64,000 nucleotides of DNA, taken from NCBI GenBank assembly GCA_950022655.1, contig OX465580.1, positions 93,824,797 through 93,888,796 on the forward strand. The letters run 5' to 3'. Position numbers and translations under genes: made by a program. The notes under the pieces are model-generated. The model ran no database searches, was not told the DNA's origin, and saw only the letters and a list, made by a program, of their open reading frames with translations. The stretch is from Alentia gelatinosa (lineage: Eukaryota; Annelida; Polychaeta; Phyllodocida; Polynoidae). Shown piece after piece: positions 1 to 11,977 of this stretch (within the stretch, counting starts at the first letter, position 1; each line of letters begins with the position of its first letter).

Positions 1-1080
1 ATATCATTTGTTATTCCTGCCTATGTAATTTAGCACGTAATGCTATTCTATGATTCATCTGTTAGTGTGAATCGTTTTTTAGTCGCTAATCGATAAATTT
101 ATATCAACCAGAACCTTTCCTGCCTATGTAAACTAGCACATAATGCTATTCTATCATTCAACTGTGAAGTCTATGGACACAAACGATATGGTTTTGTATC
201 TAATCTACAATATCAACCTGAAACAAAGTAATCCTGTACGATCTATAGATCTTCAATGTTCTCCACATGTACATTTTGTGAAAATATATCGACCAGAAGT
301 GGTTAAATTGATTATTATATCGGCGATAAAGCCCCCACCTACGACCATGTCAAGTGCCAGCTAGACACCGATAGATTTAAATATCAACCTGAACCATTCC
401 TGCCTATGTGATCTAGCATGTAATGCTATTCTACGATTCAACTGAGAAGTGTATGGACACGAACTATAATTGGATTTTGTATCTATTCTACTGTATCAAT
501 CTGAAACAAAGTAATCCTGGGTGATCTATGAACCATCACGGTTCTCTACATGTACATTTTGTGAAAATATATCGACCAGAAGTGGTTAAATTGATTATTA
601 TATCGGAGAAAAAGCCCCCAGGTCCGACCATGTCGAGTGCCAGACAGACACTGAATCAATGTATACCTTGTTGAGTATTTCAACCTGAAACAAAAATCTT
701 TCCTGCCTGTGTGATATATATATATAGCGTTGATTCAGTCTCAGATCAACCTCAGAACTGTAGAAATTGATCATATACCTTGTTGAATCTGAAATAAAAC
801 ATGCCTATCTGTGTATAGCCAACACTAATCTATGTATATCAACCTGAAACATTCCTGCCTATGTGATCTAGCACGTAATGCTATTCTACGATTCAACTGG
901 CCACGTCGAGTGCCAGACAGACACTGAATATATTTATATCTTGTTGAATCTGAAATAAAACATGCCTATCTGTGTATAACCAACACTAAGCTAAGTACAT
1001 ATTGTGAATACGATGACGACTGCTGCACCTGGAAATGTATTAAGCCTTGTCAACCTGTGTATATATATATATTGAACAAT
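1..1080. repeat. degenerate tandem repeats of about 280 bp
   Basis: A block beginning with the motif CCTGCCTATGT, followed by a TAGCAYRTAATGCTATTCTA-like stretch, recurs near positions 16, 117, 399 and 853, with a worn copy near 697. A second shared block (GACCAGAAGTGGTTAAATTG) is at about 290 and 577. The best-preserved spacing, 117 to 399, is 282 bp. Copies have indels and swapped segments, and the array runs off the left edge of the window. The family is distinct from the 418-bp satellite that follows. I see no coding potential; the short ORFs in it are incidental. Confidence 0.7.
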
Positions 1081-1189
1081 ATTGCTGAATAATTGATCTG
1101 AAAAAAAATACATACACAATATTAAAATATATTTTAAATCTTACTTCACCTACCTTGTCTTCTTTTCTTACTTCCAGAAGTACTCGTAT

Positions 1190-4100
1190 GTAGATATAGT
1201 CCATCATTGTCCAGCAATCGATTTAAAAGTTAACTCCTCCTGGAGATGTCAATGCTGAATAGGCACAAGTCGAATTTTCCGAATTCAATATATCAGCCTG
1301 GACATTAAATATATATGTAGATCATCCTTAGAGTGTGGGAGATAACCACATATAGCCTTGTAATGATCAAACTCCATTAGAATCCGTAGGCGAGTCCATA
1401 GTATAATCAATGGCGAAATAAGCCAATATAGTCACTGCTCGAATCTAATTTTCAAAAATCAATATCTAAGTCCCAACTTGTCCGAAATGGTCGAGCTATA
1501 TATCAAATGAAAGCTGAGAATCTCTAATTTATGAATATTAATGTCTCCAGTCATATATTTGAAGTTATATCCTCATAATAAATGATTTTCGAAATCCTGT
1601 CTTGCCCAGAGCCCGACTTCCCTACCAAACCAATAGTAAATCTGTAGCTATATGACCATTTCCGTTAATTCATTTCTAAATCATCCGCTGGTTCAAAATG
1701 AATCATATTTCATATAAACAAACCTCAGACAGTGTAGTTTACCCTGATATAAGTCCCCGTTCATAGATTCAAGGTTAAAAGCCTCAAAGAAATCATTTTG
1801 AAGAAGATGTCTTAGAATCCAGCTATGGCGAAATAAGCCATTTTATTGACAGATTACTTTTAATCTTCTAAATTCAATATCTAAGTCCCACATTGTCCTA
1901 AATACACAAATTATATATCCGGAGAAAGCTAAGAACCCGTAGTTTATGTATATCAATGTCTCCATTGATATATTTCAAGTTAAACCCTCGTAATAAAAGA
2001 TTTTCTAAACCGTATCTCGACCAGCGCCTGAATCCCCTACCAATCCTATAGTAAAGCTTTTAATCTTCTAAATTCGATAACTAAATCCCACATTGTCCGA
2101 AATACACAAAGTATATATCAGGAGAAAGCTGAGAATCTGTAGTTTACGAATATTAATGTCTCCAGTAATAGAATCCAAGTTAAATCCTTATAATAAATGA
2201 ATTTCTGAATCGTGTCTGGCCCAGATCCACACTCCCATACTGAACCTATAGTAATGTATAGAGAGTGCGTATGGCGCATCTTAATACTTCGATTACTTGG
2301 TCTCGAATCGACCAAAATGGACAATATTATATCATCATGAAGCTGAGAGTGTGTAGTTCACGTTAGAATATACGAAAATTCATTTATCTAAGATTTAAAC
2401 CCCGAAAGAGATGATTTAGTTAGCTGAAACCCAAAAATACGTAATGCTGACTTTCTTTTTTCGATTATTAATTCTAACCTGATCTAACCTGTACAATATT
2501 TACATAGAAAGGTAGCTTAGAGTGTGTAGAATAACAATATATATATGATTAATCATGAATCTAAAGTTTAAACCCGGTACGAGCTGATTTCTAATGACAG
2601 CTCGACCACCCTAACTACACAGTATGAACAATGGCCGATCGAGCTAGGCCAGAATTCAACGTGCGTAACTCGCATCGTAATATTTCAATATCTTGGTCTC
2701 TTCTAGTCTAAATATGATAAATTACATACTGGAACAAACCTTGAAGTCTATAGAATGTGAAAATACACTTCCCTGTGGTTAATTCTAAAGTTTAAACCCT
2801 ATCTGAGCTGATTTTGTAAACCTCGTCTAAGTTTCGACTGAACCAGCAAGCCGAGTGCGTAATACCCAATGTTAAATTTGAATTATTAAATCTAAAGACG
2901 TCAAAGCTGGACATTATTCAGATAGAAACAAACCTTACAGTATGTAGATTATCAATATACGTATCATTCATCATTAATCTAAAGTTTAAACCCGGTGCGA
3001 GCTGATTTATAATGACAGCTCAACCACCCTAACTACACAGTATGGAAAATGGTGGATCAAGCTAGGCCAGAATTCAACGTGCGTAACTCGCATCTTAATT
3101 TACTAATATCTTGGTCTCTTCTCGTCTAAATCTGATAAAATACATACTGGAACAAACCTTGGAGTCTATAGAATGTGAAAATACACTTCCCTGTGGTTAA
3201 TAATATTGTTTAAACCCTATCTGAGCTGATTTTGTGATCATCGTATGAAATTCGACTGAACCAGCAAGCCGACTGCGTAATACCCAAGTTTAAATTTGAA
3301 ATATTAAATCTGAACTCGTCAAACCTGGACATTATTTACATAGAAAGGTAGCTTAGAGTGTGTAGAATAACAATATACGTATGATTAATGATGAATCTAA
3401 AGTTTAAACCCGGTGCGAGCTGATTTCTAATGACAGCTCGACCACCCAGACTACACAGTATGAGCAATGGCCGATCGAGCTAGGCCAGAATTCAACGTGC
3501 GTAACTCGCATCTTAATATTCTAATATCTTGGTCTCTTCTCGTCTAACTATGATAAAATACATACTGGAACAAACCTTGAAGTCTATAGAATGTGAAAAT
3601 ACACTTCCCTGTGGTTAATTATATTGTTTAAACCCTATCTGAGCTGATTTTGTGATCATCGTATGAAATTCGACTGAACCAGCAAGCCGACTGCGTAATA
3701 CCCAAGTTTAAATTTGAAATATTAAATCTGAACTCGTCAAACCTGGACATTATTTACATAGAAAGGTAGCTTAGAGTGTGTAGAATAACAATATACGTAT
3801 GATTAATGATGAATCTAAAGTTTAAACCCGGTGCGAGCTGATTTCTAATGACAGCTCGACCACCCAGACTACACAGTATGAGCAATGGCCGATCGAGCTA
3901 GGCCAGAATTCAACGTGCGTAACTCGCATCTTAATATTCTAATATCTTGGTCTCTTCTCGTCTAACTATGATAAAATACATACTGGAACAAACCTTGAAG
4001 TCTATAGAATGTGAAAATACACTTCCCTGTGGTTAATAATATTGTTTAAACCCTATCTGAGCTGATTTTGTGATCATCGTATGAAATTCGACTGAACCAG

Positions 4101-4720
4101 CAAGCCGACTGCGTAATACCCAAGTTTAAATTTGAAATATTAAATCTGAACTCGTCAAACCTGGACATTATTTACATAGAAAGGTAGCTTAGAGTGTGTA
4201 GAATAACAATATACGTATGATTAATGATGAATCTAAAGTTTAAACCCGGTGCGAGCTGATTTCTAATGACAGCTCGACCACCCAGACTACACAGTATGAG
4301 CAATGGCCGATCGAGCTAGGCCAGAATTCAACGTGCGTAACTCGCATCTTAATATTCTAATATCTTGGTCTCTTCTCGTCTAACTATGATAAAATACATA
4401 CTGGAACAAACCTTGAAGTCTATAGAATGTGAAAATACACTTCCCTGTGGTTAATTATATTGTTTAAACCCTATCTGAGCTGATTTTGTGATCATCGTAT
4501 GAAATTCGACTGAACCAGCAAGCCGACTGCGTAATACCCAAGTTTAAATTTGAAATATTAAATCTGAACTCGTCAAACCTGGACATTATTTACATAGAAC
4601 AGTAGCTTAGAGTGTGTAGAATAACAATATACGTATGATTTATCATGAATCTAAAGTTTAAACCCGGTGCGAGCTGATTTCGTATTATAACTTGACAACC
4701 CTACTGTTCGAGCAGTGACA
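1190..4720. repeat. satellite array with a 418-bp higher-order unit
   Basis: The junction motif CGGTRCGAGCTGATTT starts at 2575, 2993, 3411, 3829, 4247 and 4665, exactly 418 bp apart each time. Each 418-bp unit is a dimer of two diverged halves (about 224 and 194 bp) that share GAGCTGATTT and GCGTAA blocks. Copies between 3411 and 4664 are almost identical, differing for example at one A/T site. Copies at 2575 and 2993 are more diverged. The 1190-2400 part holds only worn monomers, recognised by TCTAAGTCCCA and ATGTCTCCA boxes. Units carry paired EcoRI-like GAATTC and PmeI-like GTTTAAAC words at constant places. No gene is present. Confidence 0.9.
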
Positions 4721-5762
4721 CGGATTCCCATAGACTCAACCTTATAATCTAGACAGGACTCTATAGAGGCTTTGCCGATATTAGTTACAAAGCGCTAGGT
4801 TAATTCCAACGTGTCAAGTCTGACACCTTCATATAGCTGCTGATCAGATGAACATAATGCTGGTCTCAGTTTACACTGTTGACGCCATAGGATGATATAA
4901 ATGGCAATTCTGTGGGTTGTCGCATCGACTTGTAGCAGACAGCTTAGCAGACATGGCGCTGTCACTGGACTTGACACCTATACCACCAGGCTGAAAGATC
5001 CGAAGTTATCACCGTATTAACCACACTTTCGATGGTTTTTCCGCCATAATATTTATATCCTTTTGTAGGCACAAGCCTTATAATGAAGTTGCTGGGTTTC
5101 ATTTCTGTTGTTAATCCGCTATTTGACGAGGGGAAATGATTTTACACAGCGTCCATTGCGTAGAGGAATCTGCTTAGCCATCCATGTTTACACTGACACT
5201 CCCGCCCCCACCAACGGTTTTGCTATGTCCGCGAGTTCAAACTTTCAATATTGCTTAGATCACCTTAGGAGTCGTTTTATTTCATAATACTTTAGAATCG
5301 TGTAGGTAGGGTTCATATTTGAATATCAATGGGGGTTTCATCGACTTTAACGACTATATATATTGATGCGAAGAAATCTGCTACAGTAGTGTGTAAGGCC
5401 TAAGATAGGCGGACGCCATGGACGGTTATTTTTTACATAGGCGCGTATTTTAGGCCAACTTCAGTTCGAGATTACATATATTCAACCGTTAATTTTATTC
5501 ACAAAATATATATACACACCAAGATACAGGTCTTGCCGTTATAGTAATGGTCATCTTTTATTCATAAATCATCAATTTACGGAGAAAATGGAGAAATTCT
5601 ACCACTACCACCTTCCTCAGACCCCTAGCGGCAAAACATGCCTGCGGTACAGCGGTGAATCTGGTAAAAGCCTGCTGCGGTAGTACACAGTATAACGATA
5701 GGTGGCGCTGCGATCGAGTGGCCAACCGGGTAACACCCTGCTGCGGGGAATGGGTTAAGCCA
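4721..5762. other. stretch without a recognisable feature
   Basis: This is single-copy-looking sequence between the satellite and the first palindromic element. ORFs here are under 100 codons, overlap on opposite strands and show no family resemblance or splice context. I see no RNA gene or clear repeat. Confidence 0.5.
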
Positions 5763-5929
5763 AATGAAATTGATTTTTTTTTAAATTTTGGGTATATAGT
5801 AAATATATAACGTCCAACCATGCTTGTACAATTCACAGAGCTCAATGATAATTTACCGTTTGTACGGAACTCGGCATAAATGCCTCAGTCCGTACAAACC
5901 GTAAATTACTATCTCGTTCTGTGAATTGT
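5763..5929. mobile_element. palindromic MITE-like element, copy 1
   Basis: An A/T-rich lead-in (TATATAGTAAATATATAACG) is followed by a near-palindrome. The left arm from 5829 (ATTCACAGAGCTC, then a GATAATTTACCGTTTGTACGG core) pairs with the right arm ending at 5928 (TTCTGTGAATTG). The centre is at the GGCATAAATGCC word. The same lead-in and palindrome recur at 6547-6730, so this is a dispersed or locally duplicated element rather than chance. There is no coding capacity. Probably a non-autonomous DNA transposon; the superfamily cannot be told. Confidence 0.65.
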
Positions 5930-6546
5930 TACCTACTATATCTAAAACGGTAGAATTTCGTCGAATCCGCTTGAAGTTGCTCCCGTACATAGAGACATAG
6001 TGAACCCGACCTGGGCCTGGAGATTGAAGGGCCACGAGAGTGAGATTCTCGTTCAGTTTTAAACTGTAAGCAGCTACTCTTTTTTGTATTTCTATATGCA
6101 GACATGCGTTTTCTCTTATGGTTCATTTTGAACCATGCCGAAATCAAAGTTTAGTACTGTAGTTTTCTGATCTACTTTTCTCGTGAGAACCCAATGAGAT
6201 CTCAACTTTCGCTGGTAGCCCTATTAATACTCCACTGAGTTCCCCCACCCACCACCAGCCTAAGCCTGTATACGCCACCTGTCTCTGTGGAGTAGTCAGC
6301 AGAGCTCATGCTTGGGAATGCGAGTGACGAGAGTTCGATTCCCGCAGTCGGCGATTCGATATTTTGTTTTTCAATATTTTCCCTTTAACTCGGACTCGAC
6401 GAAGTCGCTAGTACATTACTATATACCCATGCCGTCTATACTGTAAATACGCACCGTTACGGCATATGACGTAAAAATACTGTACGGACCGCCGGTCTGT
6501 ACACTAAAATACGGACCACCTGGCCATACACATTTATTGAAAAAAT
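5930..6546. other. spacer with a weak tRNA/SINE-like B box
   Basis: Around 6325-6345 the sequence GAGTTCGATTCCCGC resembles a Pol III B box, and about 50 bp upstream a GTAGTCAGCAGAGCT word could be a decayed A box. I could not fold a tRNA cloverleaf, and no poly-A or tail repeat follows. A relic of a tRNA-derived SINE head is possible. The rest shows no feature. Confidence 0.25.
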
Positions 6547-6730
6547 TGAAATTGATTTTTTTTTAAATTGATTTTTTTTTAATTTCGGGTATATAGTAAA
6601 TATATAACGTCCAACCCTGCTTGTACAATTCACAGAACTCGATGATAATTTACAGTTTGTACGGAACTCGGCATAAATGCCTCGGTCCGTACAAACTGTA
6701 AATTATCATCTCGTTCTGTGAATTGTACAG
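6547..6730. mobile_element. palindromic MITE-like element, copy 2
   Basis: This is the second copy of the element at 5763-5929, with the same A/T-rich lead-in and a better-preserved palindrome. The arms run from GTACAATTCACAGAACTCG (6623) to its reverse complement ending at 6728, around the GGCATAAATGCC centre. Arms of about 45 bp differ at only a few bases, so the copy is either young or kept similar by gene conversion. It is non-coding. Confidence 0.7.
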
Positions 6731-6731
6731 C

Positions 6732-6779
6732 ATGGTCAGGACGTTCTATATAAGTATGGTCAGGACGTTCTATATAAAT
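6732..6779. repeat. 24-bp unit in two tandem copies
   Basis: ATGGTCAGGACGTTCTATAT plus four bases is repeated head to tail at 6732-6755 and 6756-6779, with one difference. It directly abuts the palindromic element. Confidence 0.8.
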
Positions 6780-8672
6780 ATTCATAGGTCCAAAGGGTAC
6801 TTCTTTCTGAGAGGATATAAATTTATACTGTTGCTTATCAAATGTAAATCCAAACATTGCTGGATGACTACTATTTGCCAAAATGACTTACTTTACATAT
6901 CACAAAACCTTTGAAAGTTAATCATCTGGGAAAGAGGTAAAATATACTGATTTCACAGAATGATGGCAACGATGACTTCCTAAAAGTTATCTTATATTTT
7001 TACATGTACTCCGAGTCAGGTGGGCTATGCTGTCATCGCTGAATGCCCAGCCTGGCAACTGATGTGAGACTTATTGGCTGAATATTTGGTTTTCTCGAAG
7101 GAAAGATGATTACATATTGTACAAATATTGAGGGAAATCATAGGCCTACACCCATGTGATGCGAGGTGTTGTCACCAAGGGTCTACAATATTTAATAAGG
7201 TTAATGATAACTGAATCAATGGGATTTACCCTCCGTAACTTTAGCTAAAGGTTTACTACAAGAGATCGCTGAGTCATTTGCAATCCAGAGTCAATGATCC
7301 CACTAAGAGTGTTGCAAGAAAAGTATAACCTAAACAATTGCGGGTTAAACTCAGAATGCTATGGGACCATCTTACATATGATGCGCTAAAAGGGACCTAC
7401 GTCCAGGACAGGATCGGGTCTCGGAGGACATCAGGAACGATCTGAATCCATGTTTCTAGGTTATATCAGTCATTCATTCTAATGACTTCCTAGTGTGACC
7501 GTGTGATTGTTGTGATGGGTGCCTGTGTTAAAATGGAAATCTAATCTCTACCACACAATGTATGTGCGGTATATTCAAACAATTAATGATAAACAATTAA
7601 AATGAAGTGTGTACCTTAAATATTCAATGCAAGCCACGACACCCAAAGGAGGTCTCACGGAACCGTTTGAGGACACTCACCAGATAGGAAATGATAGTCG
7701 CTCCTTTAGAAATTGGTCCCTGATCTGAGTGAAAACTCATATATAGGATATTGGGAGATGTCAGATCTTTTATACTTATCATTCATAACCCATCCACTAG
7801 ATTAAGATAAGTGTTGCCTTAACAAAAGAAATATGAAATTAAATTACTTGAGCGTGTGATAGGTCAACAAGTTAATTAAGATTTTCTGGTGTACTGTCCC
7901 ATGTCAATGTGGAGTTGCGTGAGGACAAAAAGTAGTTTGTCTGGCCATCAACATGAACTGAAACACTGACATGTTTTTTCTGTGCCCGTGTTTCGTGAAT
8001 AGACTTGCGTGAGTCTTGTGTCTGACTATTGTGAAATATGATGTATAACAATGGCCCTGTTTTGTTCTGCAAATGCGTTTCAGTATGCGTCTGTGATAAT
8101 GGTCTATGAATACGTCATTTACGAACACATTGATACTGTTTTGCAGCTAGGGGCGGTTATATTGTTTAAACACACAGACTAAGGGCTCCCCAGTGGCAAC
8201 CTGTGTAAACACCATCAATTAGTTTGCATAACATTATTCTCCTTCTTTTACTAATGTCTTCTTTGTTTTTACATGAAAAACAAAAATCCAAACCATTCAC
8301 ATCAATATCTGAGCTTTTCATTGAAAGATGGCTAAAAACTTACGAGAGAGGGAGAAATGAAAAACGAAATAGGATAGGATATTCGCGATATTTTTTAGAA
8401 CATTTTATGAATGAACATGGTCCCACAGAGTATTTCCATGTTTCATATTTACTCATGGCTGGGATCTTTGGGAAAAGATACAGGCCTGGGGATGATGTTA
8501 ACTCGCAAACCTTACTGCACAGTGAATCATATAGCAGTCTTTTGCACAATATGGTTGTAATTTACTATTGCTATTAGTTTAGCAAAGGTGAGTAAGTAAA
8601 GTATATTCCTATATACCTATGGCTGTACACTCTATGCTTACACCACGTTCTGGGGGGTGGAGTAACTTATGG
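6780..8672. other. stretch without a supported gene
   Basis: AT-rich unique-looking DNA. The longest ORF (8224-8577, plus strand, 117 codons) starts with a hydrophobic leucine run like a signal peptide. It has no recognisable domain, no intron context and no composition shift, so I do not call it a gene. No RNA gene or repeat was seen. Confidence 0.4.
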
Positions 8673-8732
8673 ATACTAGCCAAGGTTGCCGTATACTAGC
8701 CAAGGTTGCCGTATACTACCCAAGGTTGACAT
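8673..8732. repeat. 20-bp tandem repeat, three copies
   Basis: ATACTAGCCAAGGTTGCCGT occurs at 8673 and 8693 as perfect copies. A third copy at 8713 carries three changes. Confidence 0.85.
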
Positions 8733-8887
8733 TAAGACCAATCAGATTGTCTCTTACAAAATTCATATGAAAAGCGCAGTGGGGAGTAAACATAAAGTGT
8801 CAAGTTACTCGATAAGGTTGGATCTGGCTTCAGGTTTGATGGTGGATGAGCAAATAACGCTAATTATCGTTATTAAACCACATTTGA

Positions 8888-9062
8888 AGGTATATAGGAA
8901 TAGGGAAACCAAGTACCAGTGAAAGGAAGTCAAAATGACTTGGTAAGGCTTGGAAAAATTACTGCCCGCGGCCAAGGCCTTGGGCAGTAATTTTTCCAAG
9001 CCTTACCTCGTAACTTTGACTTCCTTTCACCGGAACATAGTTTCCCTTTATTCCTGTATGCC
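8888..9062. mobile_element. 175-bp near-perfect palindrome (MITE-like)
   Basis: Two arms of about 85 bp mirror each other around position 8975. The core words GTGAAAGGAAGTCAAAATGA and GGCTTGGAAAAATTACTGCC on the left reappear as reverse complements on the right, and the outer words AGGTATATAGG and CCTGTATGCCT also pair. There is almost no loop. No coding function is supported, although an ORF crosses it. This looks like a palindromic non-autonomous DNA transposon or a recent inverted duplication. Confidence 0.7.
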
Positions 9063-9065
9063 TAC

Positions 9066-9355
9066 TGCCGTAAAATTACTGCACAGCGGTGTTTGGAGCT
9101 GTTTCAAAAGTCAAGTGAGGTCTCGCCAGCGGCACCTCGCATTTTTAAAGGGAGAGGCCGGCAACAGCGAGCGGTACTTTGAATCAAAGCGGCAGCAAAA
9201 CCGTTACCAATACCCAATAGCGAGCGGCACCTCCACCTCGGCAGCGACAATTCAAGTGCAGTTGTTTAGCTCTCGCTTTGGCGGTGAGTACTCTCGTTTA
9301 CCACCCTCCCAACTTTTGAAACAGCTCCCAGGCATTCACGGTACATTTTACGGTG
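9066..9355. repeat. inverted-repeat element of about 290 bp
   Basis: Nested inverted repeats: TGCCGTAAAATTA (9066) pairs with the TACATTTTACGGTGA region (9342-9355), and GAGCTGTTTCAAAAGT (9096-9111) pairs exactly with ACTTTTGAAACAGCTC (9312-9327). The interior is GC-richer and unique-looking. It is only a few bases from the palindrome at 8888-9062. Likely a MITE. Confidence 0.6.
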
Positions 9356-9789
9356 ACAACAAATGGAATTACTTCATCATTTGAAAATGGCCGACGTTAT
9401 GTACTGCTTTGAAATCGGTATAAGTACAGGTGTGTATATAAAAATACAAACCCAAAGACATCGAAATATAAAATGTACACATGAATTCTGAAAATACAGT
9501 AAAGGACAGTACGAATAACGTGAATAAACATTGCATTCACCTTAAAACAGGAGTGCAATGGAAGAGCAACCGCTTCGTTTTTCGTCCTGTTGGTTTTCCA
9601 TTGGTTTCCACATGACAATGAGTGTTGCTATGCAGGTTGCTGGGTGAGAATGTCACAGCTGCATTCCACGGTGGAGGCGAAAGCTACGACTCGTGGTGAC
9701 CTTTCTGTTTCCAAATTCGACTATAAATGGCTCTTACATCATAAATAAGATAAAAGAATGTTTTTGAGGTATATTTTAAAGATACAATG
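9356..9789. other. stretch without a recognisable feature
   Basis: No supported gene, RNA or repeat was seen here. Confidence 0.4.
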
Positions 9790-9941
9790 CTGTAAACGTA
9801 ATTATCTGGATCCTTACATGTGTCCCAGGACGTTCACAGCTTGGTGTAAACACCTCACTGTAAACGTTTACAGCTTGGTGTAAACGCCTCACTGTAAACG
9901 TCCAGGTTCGCGTGTTTGGATCCGGATAATTACGTTTACAG
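9790..9941. mobile_element. 152-bp inverted-repeat element
   Basis: CTGTAAACGTAATTATCTGG plus ATCC at the left end matches the reverse complement of the right end, which runs GGATCCGGATAATTACGTTT to 9941. Inside, a GTAAACRCCTCACTGTAAACG block is present twice in tandem. Non-coding and MITE-like. Confidence 0.7.
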
Positions 9942-10128
9942 GATCACCTTTTTATAATATATCGGCATAGGTATAAGAAACATATTTTTAATGCATTATG
10001 CTATATAATCAGACAGGTATATCATTTCAAAATCAGTTGTGAAATATTTGTTACGAAATATGCCAGTTTTAGGTTACAGACTAGATGGAACCTATTAAAT
10101 CTTTGTATTGATATTGATGGCTTCACTT

Positions 10129-10368
10129 AATACAAAGACAATAAACGATGGTTTTGTGGACAGGCATCCGTATACCACAAGGGTCAACCACGAGTGGTTT
10201 ACAGAACCGCCTGTTCATATAACCATCGTGTGTTGCAATTTTAATCCATCTTTTCGTATAAATAAAATCCAGTAATTGCCATAGCTAGCGCTCGTGTATC
10301 ACCACGCCTCAATCACTTGTGGTTTACGGCCGCCTGTCCACAAAACCATCGTTTATTGTCTATGTATT
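10129..10368. mobile_element. 240-bp MITE with ~37-bp terminal inverted repeats, family M1
   Basis: The left end (AATACAAAGACAATAAACGA, continuing GGTTTTGTGGACAGGC) and right end (GCCTGTCCACAAAACCATCG to 10368) are inverted copies with about one mismatch. Subterminal GTGGTTTAC words also pair. Related copies are at 35890-36046 and, truncated, at 40679-40745. It has no ORF, so it is a non-autonomous DNA transposon family active in this genome in the past. Confidence 0.8.
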
Positions 10369-10753
10369 CCACAGGTCCATACCAACGGATTTTTCCTGTT
10401 AATACTTTTAGGGTCAAGTATAAAATCATAGGTGTTTGATGAGGAAACCTCATTGCATGCTCTTTGAAAATTAATTGGTGACAATTTTCAGTTTGACTTC
10501 TTTCCATTCACCGAAATATGTGCAATCTACTCTAATATACCTTTTGATATGATAATTCCACATATCAATTGGTATTTTCACATATTAACGTTTATTTGAT
10601 TCGATGATAAATTTCCGAAACACATTAATCTATATGCGGGTATTATAACAGGCCATAGCTCCTTCCTTTTTGAAGGACTTTGGTTAGATTTTTTTCAAAA
10701 TATGGTAATAAGATAAAATGTATATACCTTACTGGTACGTACTCGCGTACCGA

Positions 10754-10819
10754 GTTTCTTTCAATCAAAATATTCCACGAGCTCGCAGAATGCGTAGAAT
10801 ATTTCTATCGAAAGAAACA
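10754..10819. repeat. short hairpin-forming inverted repeat
   Basis: GTTTCTTTCAATCAAAATATTC (first 20 bases 10754-10773) and the GAATATTTCTATCGAAAGAA arm at 10798-10819 pair over 22 bp with three mismatches, around a 22-bp loop. Function unknown. Confidence 0.55.
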
Positions 10820-11977
10820 GTGAAGTGGTATTTGTGTAACATACTGGCACAGGTATATTTAATAAATCTGTTTATTTAACGGATCACGGGTAGTGTTGGG
10901 GAAGAAAGGGTGTATTAGAAAAAAATACAAACTATATTTGATCAAGTCATATAAATGACGGCATCTGCACACTGCGCCACACTGGGCGTCAACAATACTG
11001 CGTCACATGGGACGATGTCCGATTCACTTTAACCACTCTTCATCACACGAGGCGCGAATATTGCACAGTGTCTGTGACAAGCAGACTCTTTTTTACCGTC
11101 CAATAATTACGTTTTACGATCAGGGAGCACATGACAAGAATCTTAGGATGGGTCAAAGAGGTTCGTGAAAGTGGAAGGCGAATGTTTCAGCCATTTTCCT
11201 TTCAACCACCTCCCAGGACATGAACATTAGAAGTACATTCCTGACATGGGTAACTTTCGGTGAAGAGGGAGCTGCGTTTTACTATACCTCGTGACTATGA
11301 CATTCTAATTTACTGTGAAAACGAGCTGGCTAAGGTAAAATTAGAAGTAGCGATTAAAACCTCTCCTGCTTTGATCAAGAAGTTATACCATATGAGTCAA
11401 AGAAGGCAGTCGGTCATTAATACACGATTGCATACGGGGGAAGAGGTAAGGATAGATTGTTTATCTCCACAATGAAAATGTAATAGAAAATTGTTTTAGA
11501 AAGGTTTTTGCCCGCTGGCGTCGGTAGCTTAGGTTGTACAGTGAGGCCATTTCGTCATAATCGGGAAACAAATCGTTAAGAATGTTTAGATCGTTAAGAG
11601 ATTGATACACTTTAATAGGGATTCCACTCATCAAAGTATACTTTCTAGAAAAAACGTTTGAAAATATTAAGGTTGAATATTCAAACAAACCAAAAAAAAA
11701 AAAAGAAAAAAAAAAGGGAATTGTTTATAAAATACATCCCCAGAAATGTTATTGTTAAGAAGGAGAGAAATGAACAAAAATTGCTGTACAGTTTGCGTTA
11801 CTATCTAGATGTAACTATTTGAGAAGAAACTGAATAAAATTCCCTTGATACAAAAAAAAAAAAAGTTGCAAGAATCGCCAACAGGAGTGAACGTGAAGCA
11901 TCCCATTAGCCTGCTAACTAGGGTAGTGACGCATTTATGACTCGGCCTTGAATCAGATATTCCCAAATCAAAATATC
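10820..11977. other. unique-looking stretch with two poly-A runs
   Basis: Two A-runs, at about 11692-11716 and 11851-11864, could be 3' tails of retroposed sequences on the plus strand, but I could not recognise the sequence before them. Short ORFs on both strands around 11260-11690 lack any motif I know. No gene is called. Confidence 0.35.

Noticed and set aside
6266..6350. tRNA gene
   Set aside because: Only a B-box-like word and a doubtful A box are present; no cloverleaf could be formed.
8224..8577. 117-codon ORF with a signal-peptide-like start
   Set aside because: No domain, no composition shift and no splice or promoter context. An ORF of this size occurs by chance in 64 kb of DNA.
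11260..11688. Two short facing ORFs near A-runs
   Set aside because: No recognisable motif; the A-runs alone do not prove retroposition.
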